Of a stretch of 64,000 nt of DNA, positions 58,110-64,000 are shown one piece after another. The stretch's first letter is position 1; the number at the start of each line of letters is the position of its first letter. The stretch spans positions 11,725 to 75,724 of the forward strand of contig JAWKHR010000032.1 of the NCBI GenBank assembly GCA_041394725.1, written 5' to 3'. Under the pieces are notes generated by a model. That model did not search any database, was not told where the DNA came from, and saw only the letters and a program-made list of their open reading frames with translations. The DNA comes from JAWKHR01 sp041394725 (lineage in GTDB: Bacteria; Acidobacteriota; Vicinamibacteria; Vicinamibacterales; SCN-69-37). Made by a program: the position numbers and the translations under genes.

Positions 58110-58676
58110 ATGACCTTGAACAAGAGCACTCTTGCTTTGGCGTCCGTTGTAATGTTATTTTTTTCGCTGTCCGTTAATTCATTAGCGGTTCCCGGGCAGA
58201 GCCTCGCGGCGTCGAAGGGCATTCCCGAGGGCGAGAGCTTGGCGACCATCACTGAAGTCGGCATCCGGGTCTACGCGCTCAACCAGGTGGCCCCGATGTT
58301 TCCCGATGCGTCGCTTCGTCTGGGGCACGAGGGCGTCGCCGTGGCTGCCATGCGATTCGCGCCGAGCGGGGCCGTCGAGTGGATCGAGGTCCTCGAGGCC
58401 CCGGACCCCGAAATGGCCGATGCGCTGCGCGCCGCCGTGCAGCAGTGGACCCTGCCCATCAAGCTCTACGAGGGTGTCAAGCCGCCGCACATGGAATCGA
58501 AGGCCACGTTCTACTTTCTGATCAGGGAGGGCGAGGGGCACGTCTTGGCGCCTGCCGACGCGCCGCTGGCAAGCGAATGGCATCCGCGCACCACGATTCT
58601 GGAGAGGCTGGCGACACCGGAGCGCGAGCGGCGACCTGCCGTGGCGTCGGCGTTCCCTCCTGGGGGACCACGATGA
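58110..58676 (+). CDS. Exported TonB-C-terminal-like protein
   Basis: The protein has 188 residues from ATG 58110. The signal sequence (LALASVVMLFFSLSVNSLA) is written with unusually AT-rich codons. Residues 50-150 resemble the TonB C-terminal domain (VAPMFPDASLRLGHEGVAVAAMRFAPSGAVEWIEVLEAPDPEMADALRAAVQQWTLP), but there is no Pro-rich spacer, and the N-terminal helix may act as anchor instead. Its TGA overlaps the next ATG (ATGA). It is the first gene of a tightly coupled trio of island cargo. Confidence 0.65.
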   Translation: MTLNKSTLALASVVMLFFSLSVNSLAVPGQSLAASKGIPEGESLATITEVGIRVYALNQVAPMFPDASLRLGHEGVAVAAMRFAPSGAVEWIEVLEAPDPEMADALRAAVQQWTLPIKLYEGVKPPHMESKATFYFLIREGEGHVLAPADAPLASEWHPRTTILERLATPERERRPAVASAFPPGGPR

Positions 58677-59629
58677 GTGCTCTCGGTCGCACCGCTCGAA
58701 CCCGGATCCTCTGGGGAGCGTTCCTGGTGGCGCTCGTCGTGGCCATCGCGGGCCTGTTTGGTCTTGGCCCGCTTGCCGATCTCGGGCCGGCCCGTGGTCT
58801 GAGGTCGGTGCCGCAGTTCGCGCGGTACCCCTGGCGTCAAGACGGCCCGACCGTCGTCCTCGCGCTCTCCACACGTTGCCAGGCCTGTCTGCAGAACACC
58901 GGCTTCTATCGCGACCTGGCCAGTGCCGCGGAGGGCAAGTTCGACCTCATCGCGACCTTCGACGAGCCCGGGGAAGAAGCACAGCGCCGGCTTGGCGCCC
59001 TGGGCATTTCGGCGCCCACGGTGATGACGATCCCCCACGCGGCGCTCGGCGTTGACGACGTGCCGGCGTTGCTGCTCGTGGATGGTCAGGGCGGGATCAA
59101 GGCGAGCTGGAACGGCCCGCTGACCGCGGTCCAGCAGCGGGAGGTGGCAGCGGCCCTCGGAATCACGCTGCCGACTCCAGCCGCGGCGCCCGTCGCTAAC
59201 GCGCCGGAGTCGGTGGCGCCAGACTCCAAGGCCGCTGTGGCACAGACGGGCGAAGCGGCTGAGGTCGAGCGGCCGAGCGTGCGCGCCCTAAGAGCCGCGT
59301 ACGCCAAGCCCGGTGAAAACGTGATCCTGGACATCCGGGCACAGGACCAGTTCCGGCTGCGGCACCTCGACGGGTCGGCGAACATCCCCTGGGACGAACT
59401 CCGGATTCGGGCAGTGCATGAGATTGATCAGGCGAAGACCGTCTTCGTGCAGTGCAGCCGCTGTCCGACGTGCGAGAAGAACTACGCGAGCGTGGCATCA
59501 AGCGACGTCTGCGTGAAGTCGCTGGAGCGGCTGGGCGAGCTCGGCTTCCGGCACGTGGAGGCGATCGACGCGACCCTCGATGATCTGGCCAAGGCGGGTT
59601 TCCGACTCATCGAGGGTGCACGAAGATGA
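58673..59629 (+). CDS. Membrane-anchored thioredoxin-like/rhodanese fusion
   Basis: The protein has 318 residues from ATG 58673. One N-terminal helix (ILWGAFLVALVVAIAGLFGL) precedes a thioredoxin-like part with C69-x2-C72 in ALSTRCQACLQN and the cis-Pro-like segment DVPALLLVDGQG. An Ala/Pro linker (165-195) leads to a rhodanese domain (VILDIRAQDQFRLRHLDGSANIPW). The rhodanese loop is VFVQCSRCPTCEKN, with Cys261 at the active site and extra Cys264 and Cys267. It should be periplasmic, acting in sulfur or disulfide transfer. Overlaps both neighbours by ATGA. The combination with the other two genes is unfamiliar to me. Confidence 0.7.
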   Translation: MSALGRTARTRILWGAFLVALVVAIAGLFGLGPLADLGPARGLRSVPQFARYPWRQDGPTVVLALSTRCQACLQNTGFYRDLASAAEGKFDLIATFDEPGEEAQRRLGALGISAPTVMTIPHAALGVDDVPALLLVDGQGGIKASWNGPLTAVQQREVAAALGITLPTPAAAPVANAPESVAPDSKAAVAQTGEAAEVERPSVRALRAAYAKPGENVILDIRAQDQFRLRHLDGSANIPWDELRIRAVHEIDQAKTVFVQCSRCPTCEKNYASVASSDVCVKSLERLGELGFRHVEAIDATLDDLAKAGFRLIEGARR

Positions 59630-62016
59630 CGGCGCTGCGTATTGCCCTGCGGGCCTGTCGGCTGCAACCGGTCCTGAACCTGGCGATTGCCGGGACGCTG
59701 GCCCTGACACTCTCCTCGGCCGGGCTGACGTGGGGCGCGTTCGAGTGCCTCGTCGTGCACGCCGTGCCAGGGCCTGAGCCGGATCGCGTGCTCTCGATCG
59801 GCATCACCCGGCCCGGGACGAAGATTCGCTCGGACTTGGCGCTGTCGGCTGTGGCCGTGCTGCAGCAGCACACCGGACGACTGGCGGCCGTCGGGGCCTA
59901 CCAACGCAACGTGTCTCCAGTTTCGGTCGGTACGCCGGCGGTCGAGGCGCATCTCGTCCGCACCACCACGGGGTTCTTCGAGAGCTTCGGCACGACGCCG
60001 GTTGCCGGTCGGTGGTTTGGCGAGAACGAGCGGGACCAGTGCAGCGTGGTCCTCAGCGACTCTCTCTGGCGAGTCGTCTTCGGCCGGGACGGCCGGGCCA
60101 TCGGCCGGTTCGTTGACGTGGCGGGGGAATCGTGCGTCGTGGTCGGGGTGGCACCTCAGGGCTTCGATGTCCCCGACTACTCGAATCAGATCTGGAGGTA
60201 CCAGCCGCCGACCGCGGCCGCGCCGAACGGTGGTCGTGACGGCGTCGTGGTGGGGCGCGCTCTGGCCGGGACCAGCCCGTTGGACGCCGCCCACGAGCTC
60301 GACGCCATCCTGAGGAGCGGACGGATCGAGGCCGGGAGCGACGCCACGTTTTCCGTGGTTCCGCTGCGTGACCTGGTCGTCGGCGATCTCGACCGCACGC
60401 TCTTCCTGATGGCGAGCGCCGTGGTCGTCCTTCTCATCGCGGCCTGTACCAACATCGTGTCGCTGCTCCTGGCTCGCGACTGGAGTCGTGATCGGGACGT
60501 TGCGATCCGCAAGGCGCTGGGGGCGCGGCGCGGCGACTTCCTGCAGGACACGTTGCTACACGCGGCTCTGGTGGCTTCGGTTGGTGTGATCGCGGGTCTT
60601 GGGCTGGCCTGGCTGGAGATCGCGCTGGCGCGAGCCCTGCGGCCGGCGTCGGTCCCGCGACTCGAGCATATCGAGATGTCTTCGGGCGTGGTGGCCGTCG
60701 TCTGCGCCACGGCCGCGGGAGTCGTGCTGCTGATCGCCGGGCTCCAGGCCCGACGGGCCTGGCGGTTGCCGAAGCCGAGCGTGGTCAGGGAGGCGGCGAC
60801 GGCCGCGTCGGTCCAGAGACATGGCGGCTCCGGTGTCGTCATCGCGAGCCAGGTGGGCCTGTCGGTCGTGCTGGCCGTCGGGGCAGGGCTCTTCGCGCAC
60901 AGCCTGATCGGCGTGCTGCGGACCGACACCGGCTTCGAGCCCACCGGCCTGGAGTACTACCACTTCAGCCGCGACCGGACGGGCTCACTGGGGAACGAAG
61001 CGGCGTCGCTCAAGCAACTGGTGGCAGCGGCGAATGCGCTCAGCGGCGTGCAGGGCGCCGCGCTGACGGCATGGCCGCCTTTCATCGGGATTACCGAAGG
61101 CACCCGCCTCGAGATCGAGACGCGCGAGGGCTGGCAGGAGATCCACGTCGCGATTCAGAACGTCAGCGCAGACTATTTCCGGGTCATGGGTGTCCCGGTC
61201 GTGCGTGGACGGGACTTTCGGGCGGACCTCCGAACGACCGATCCCTGTGAGGTCGTGGTCAGCGACACGATGGCCCGCACATTCTGGCCCGACGACTCGG
61301 CGATCGGCCGGCGGCTGGATCTGTACATGCGCCAGGGCACAGCGATTGCCACGGTCACGGCTGACAAGCGGTTCTGCACAGTGATCGGCGTCGTCGGTGA
61401 CGTGCGCGAGCGGGTCCTGACCGAGCCGCCGGCGCCGAGGCTGTACTTCTCGGCCTACCAGCGCGCGGCCGGCTCAGGCGCCCTGGTCGTGAGGAGCACC
61501 TCCGATCCACGCCAGCGCCGACAGGAAATCGTCGCCCTGATCCAGCAGTACGTTCCACGGACGACGGAGGCGTCGATCCGTATCGGCCTCGTTGTGGACC
61601 GCATGCGGGGGTCCGTGGACCTTCCGGAGGCTCAGGCGTGGTTGTTCGGTCTGTTCGCCGTCATGTCGATGGTCGTGCTGGCCGTCGGCGTGTTCGGGCT
61701 CAGCTGGTTCACGGTCGTCCAGCGCACGCATGAGGTTGGCATTCGTCTCGCGCTTGGCGCGCGCCCGCGGCAGGTGTCCAGCCTGTTCCTCTGGCAAGGG
61801 GCGCGGCCCGTGCTCGTGGGGATCCTGGTCGGCATCATCGCGGCGGCCTACATGACGCGGTACCTTGGCAGCCTGCTGCCCGGCATCGCCCCCCTGGACC
61901 CGCTCGTCTTCGTCGTCGTGCCCGTGATCATCGCGAGCGTCGCGATCTTCGCCGTGGGCTGGCCCGTCTTCCGGGCGCGCAGGGTGGATCCCAGGCTACT
62001 GCTGCGCTCCGCGTGA
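59626..62016 (+). CDS. ADOP/MacB-like ABC permease, island copy
   Basis: The protein has 796 residues. It starts directly with a membrane helix (LNLAIAGTLALTLSSAG), without the roughly 90-residue extension of the chromosomal ADOP protein. Two MacB-core/FtsX units follow, with loop motifs RDVAIRKALGARRGDFLQDTLL and HEVGIRLALGARPRQVSSLFLW. No PadR gene and no ATPase gene lie nearby. It is coupled to the Trx-rhodanese gene by ATGA. It ends 147 bp before the right attachment core. Confidence 0.8.
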   Translation: MTALRIALRACRLQPVLNLAIAGTLALTLSSAGLTWGAFECLVVHAVPGPEPDRVLSIGITRPGTKIRSDLALSAVAVLQQHTGRLAAVGAYQRNVSPVSVGTPAVEAHLVRTTTGFFESFGTTPVAGRWFGENERDQCSVVLSDSLWRVVFGRDGRAIGRFVDVAGESCVVVGVAPQGFDVPDYSNQIWRYQPPTAAAPNGGRDGVVVGRALAGTSPLDAAHELDAILRSGRIEAGSDATFSVVPLRDLVVGDLDRTLFLMASAVVVLLIAACTNIVSLLLARDWSRDRDVAIRKALGARRGDFLQDTLLHAALVASVGVIAGLGLAWLEIALARALRPASVPRLEHIEMSSGVVAVVCATAAGVVLLIAGLQARRAWRLPKPSVVREAATAASVQRHGGSGVVIASQVGLSVVLAVGAGLFAHSLIGVLRTDTGFEPTGLEYYHFSRDRTGSLGNEAASLKQLVAAANALSGVQGAALTAWPPFIGITEGTRLEIETREGWQEIHVAIQNVSADYFRVMGVPVVRGRDFRADLRTTDPCEVVVSDTMARTFWPDDSAIGRRLDLYMRQGTAIATVTADKRFCTVIGVVGDVRERVLTEPPAPRLYFSAYQRAAGSGALVVRSTSDPRQRRQEIVALIQQYVPRTTEASIRIGLVVDRMRGSVDLPEAQAWLFGLFAVMSMVVLAVGVFGLSWFTVVQRTHEVGIRLALGARPRQVSSLFLWQGARPVLVGILVGIIAAAYMTRYLGSLLPGIAPLDPLVFVVVPVIIASVAIFAVGWPVFRARRVDPRLLLRSA

Positions 62017-62091
62017 GACGCGGACGCGCACCGTTTCCGCAGCCCAGAACACACCGAGTTGGTCTCAGGCTGTGGCCGGCAGGTACCCCGT

Positions 62092-62111
62092 GGGCGTCAC
62101 CGCGGGCGTCA
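62092..62111 (+). repeat. Arm-type double repeat, right island end
   Basis: Two GGGCGTCA units 12 bp apart with CCGC between, differing from 36947-36966 at one base and in the same orientation. It lies 51 bp inside the right core repeat. In the excised circle both copies would flank the core. Confidence 0.55.
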
Positions 62112-62162
62112 AACGTGCTGACCGACGCCGAGCCGGTCTGTGATTTCGTGGATTTCCTGGAG

Positions 62163-62214
62163 AATCTTGGAGCCGGCGATCGGACTTGAACCGATGACCT
62201 GCTGATTACGAATC
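62163..62214 (-). repeat. Right attachment site within the intact tRNA-Thr gene
   Basis: Identical to 36791-36842 over 52 bp. It supplies nucleotides 30-76 and the CCA of the working tRNA. The 5' part of the tRNA (62215-62243) is original chromosome. Confidence 0.92.
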
Positions 62215-62243
62215 AGCTGCTCTACCAACTGAGCTACGCCGGC
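62168..62243 (-). tRNA. tRNA-Thr (anticodon CGT)
   Basis: The gene is 76 nt with encoded CCA. The acceptor stem GCCGGCG pairs with CGCCGGC, the D-arm GCTC/GAGC has loop AGTTGGTA, and the anticodon stem GCTGA/TCAGC has loop TTCGTAA (anticodon CGT, decoding ACG). The T-arm is ATCGG/CCGAT with loop TTCAAGT. It is fully foldable. Its 3' two thirds were re-supplied by the integrated element. Confidence 0.96.
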
Positions 62244-62483
62244 CTGGCGGGTCGCGGGGTATCGGTGGCACTGCAGGAGCGCCCGCCGACACTGCAATCA
62301 CGCAAGATTACCACAGCGCCGGGCCCCGGGCGGCGGCCGCGCGGCGGGCCCCGCGCCGGGTGCAGCGGGCAAGGGATCCGGCCGTCGGGTCGTCGGGGAC
62401 GGGCCGCGGGCGCCCGCCTCGACGACGGGGTGCCCGAATCCGTCCGGGTCCGGTATCCTTACCCCGTTCCTGGAGGTGCCCTG

Positions 62484-63035
62484 ATGAAACGATCTCCGGT
62501 TCTCATCCTTTCCCTCGCCGTGCTCCTCGTCGCCGCCTTCGCCGCGCCGCGGGTCATCCGCGCCCAGGCCAAGCCCGTCATCGTCGTGCAGACGGCCAAG
62601 GGCAACATCGAGATCGAGCTCGACCCGGCCAGTGCGCCGAAGTCGGTCGAGCGGATCCTCGAGCTGGTGAAGACGAACTTCTACCGCGGCCAGCGCGTCC
62701 ACTGGGTCCAGACCGGCGTCGTCCAGTTCGGCGACCCGCAGTCGCGCGACATGACGAAGGTGGATCTGTGGGGGCGCGGCGGGTCGGGCAAGCCGATCGG
62801 CGTGGCCGAGCTGTCCAGGGGCCCGTTCGTCCGCGGCTCGGTCGGCTTCGCCTACCGGACCAACCTGAAGCCGGAGACGGCCGACAGCCAGATTTTCATC
62901 CTCACGGGACCGAACCCCGCGCTGAACGGCAAGTTCGCGATGCTCGGCAAGGTGATCTCCGGCCTCGACGTGGCCGAGAAGCTCGCCGTGCGCGACGTCA
63001 TCCGTAACGTCACGCTCAAGGGCTCGCTGCCGTGA
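62484..63035 (+). CDS. Secreted cyclophilin-type peptidyl-prolyl isomerase
   Basis: The protein has 183 residues from ATG 62484, with TGGAGG upstream. Signal peptide: VLILSLAVLLVAAFAAPRVIRA. The cyclophilin fold follows (VIVVQTAKGNIEIELDPASAPKSVERILELVKTNFYRGQRVHWV, then GSVGFAYR, DSQIFILTGPNPALNGKFAMLGKVISGLDV). Some catalytic positions differ from classical CypA (VHWV where FHRV is usual), as in many compact bacterial homologues. It should assist folding in the periplasm. The stop overlaps the next gene's GTG. Confidence 0.85.
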   Translation: MKRSPVLILSLAVLLVAAFAAPRVIRAQAKPVIVVQTAKGNIEIELDPASAPKSVERILELVKTNFYRGQRVHWVQTGVVQFGDPQSRDMTKVDLWGRGGSGKPIGVAELSRGPFVRGSVGFAYRTNLKPETADSQIFILTGPNPALNGKFAMLGKVISGLDVAEKLAVRDVIRNVTLKGSLP

Positions 63036-64000
63036 CGTCCCGGGCGCCGTGGCGCGCGAGGGTCGCGGCCGCCTGCGCGGTCGTGACCCTGGGCGCGGCG
63101 TCGGCGCTCGCCGCGTCAGCCCTCGCCGCGTCGGCCCTGACTGCCTCGACGATCGCGGCCCCGGCGACGGCCGCCCGCGCGCCAGTCGTCCAGGCCGCCG
63201 TCTTTCCGGGCGCGTCGTGGGCGACGATTCCGCCCGAGTCGCTGTCCGCGGCCTGCCGCGCCGGCCTCGACCACGCCACCGAGCTGACGCGCGCGCTGCC
63301 CACCACCGGCGCGATGGCGATCACGGGCGGCCGCGTGCTCTGGGCGTACGGCGACGTCGAGAAGCTCAGCTACCTGGCCTCGGTGCGCAAGAGCCTGCTC
63401 GCGATGCTCTACGGCAAGTACGTCGCGAACGGCACCATCACGCTCGACGCCACGCTCGCGGACCTCGGGATCGACGACGTGGACGGGCTGCTGCCGGCGG
63501 AGAAGGCGGCGACGGTCGCCGACCTGCTCGGCGCGCGGTCGGGCGTCTACCACGAGGCCGCCAACGCCGCGTGCACGGGCTGCGGCAGTACCGCGGGCGA
63601 TCCCCCCGGCCCGCGCGGCACGGTGCCGCACGGGACGTATTTCCTCTACAACAACTGGGACTTCAACGCGCTCGGCACGATCTTCGAGCAGCGGACCGGG
63701 CAGGACATCTACGCCGCCTTCGGCGCCGACATCGCCACGCCGATCGGCCTCGAGGACTACCGGCTCGACGCGCAGCGCAAGAGCCGCCGGCCCCAGGTCT
63801 CGGTCCATCCGGCGTATCACTTCTACCTGTCCACCCGCGACATGGCGCGCGTGGGCTACCTGATGCTGCGCGACGGGCAGTGGCAGGGACGGCAGATCGT
63901 CCCGCGTGACTGGGTGCGGCGCATGACGACCGCGGTGACGCACGTCCCCGACATGCACCCCGACGATCTCACGAAGGGGCCGTTCGGCTACGGCTACCTG
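63032..64000 (+). CDS. Beta-lactamase-related serine hydrolase, 3' end outside window
   Basis: An open frame runs from GTG 63032 (overlapping the isomerase stop as GTGA) to the window edge, 323 codons. The exported N-terminus is Ala-rich with a small repeat (SALAASALAASALTAS). The penicillin-recognising serine motif SxxK is SVRK, followed by the helix SLLAMLYGKYV, and the YxN motif is YNN (FLYNNWDFNALGTIFEQRTGQDIYAAF). This is the class C/esterase (AmpC-like) superfamily. The KTG-like motif would lie beyond the edge. It is more likely an esterase or D-aminopeptidase than a true beta-lactamase. Confidence 0.8.
   Translation, partial: MTSRAPWRARVAAACAVVTLGAASALAASALAASALTASTIAAPATAARAPVVQAAVFPGASWATIPPESLSAACRAGLDHATELTRALPTTGAMAITGGRVLWAYGDVEKLSYLASVRKSLLAMLYGKYVANGTITLDATLADLGIDDVDGLLPAEKAATVADLLGARSGVYHEAANAACTGCGSTAGDPPGPRGTVPHGTYFLYNNWDFNALGTIFEQRTGQDIYAAFGADIATPIGLEDYRLDAQRKSRRPQVSVHPAYHFYLSTRDMARVGYLMLRDGQWQGRQIVPRDWVRRMTTAVTHVPDMHPDDLTKGPFGYGYL

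Overview
This is GC-rich DNA from one bacterial chromosome. The gene families fit Acidobacteriota, most likely the Vicinamibacteria: a duplicated ABC-type permease (ADOP) with an adjacent PadR regulator, a large secreted BNR/VPS10-like beta-propeller protein, M61 and M14 secreted peptidases, a BlaI/BlaR1 pair, two RND pumps, a PorV-like barrel and PhoD. The taxonomy is inferred from gene content, not proven. There are no rRNA genes and no CRISPR array. One complete tRNA is present.

Left chromosomal part (1-36,790). The window opens inside a heme-oxygenase-like gene on the minus strand. A 59-residue membrane ORF and an Rrf2-type operator lie upstream of it. An M61 peptidase gene with a rearranged 5' end follows, then an M14 carboxypeptidase, a frameshifted BlaR1 with its BlaI repressor, a decayed universal stress gene coupled to a 35-residue membrane ORF, a TauD-like dioxygenase, a 1126-residue BNR-propeller protein and a molybdopterin oxidoreductase. 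Next come an HAE-type RND pump (adaptor plus permease) and, converging on it, a four-gene Cus/Czc-type heavy-metal efflux operon. Lgt, a DinB-like protein, an ADOP permease with PadR, a PorV-like barrel, an alpha/beta hydrolase lipoprotein, PhoD and a DUF2272 protein complete this part.

Integrative island (about 36,843-62,214). A 52-bp direct repeat marks both ends. One copy contains the 3' half of a tRNA-Thr(CGT), and the other is part of the intact tRNA gene. Just inside each end is a near-identical 20-bp double repeat of GGGCGTCA, which I interpret as integrase arm sites. The island carries an excisionase-like protein, a tyrosine recombinase and a RepA/KaiC-like ATPase. It also carries a very short, divergent sigma-54-family protein with a clear RpoN box. 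Its defence-like block contains a SNF2-type helicase with a DUF3883 end, a DUF1156 DNA methylase, an OLD-like ATPase with a small partner, a DUF499 ATPase with a Swt1-type HEPN front end, and an unrecognised protein with an R-x4-H HEPN-like motif. Several of these genes carry frameshifts, including one inside the HEPN motif itself. Near the right end a translationally coupled trio (TonB-C-like protein, thioredoxin-rhodanese fusion, ADOP-like permease) looks like cargo.

Right chromosomal part (62,215-64,000). The 5' end of tRNA-Thr is followed by a secreted cyclophilin-type isomerase and a serine hydrolase gene that runs off the window.

Frameshifts cluster in a few places (M61 5' end, BlaR1, usp, and 44.1-50.9 kb) while neighbouring genes are intact. 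Real decay and sequencing indels cannot be told apart from this sequence alone.
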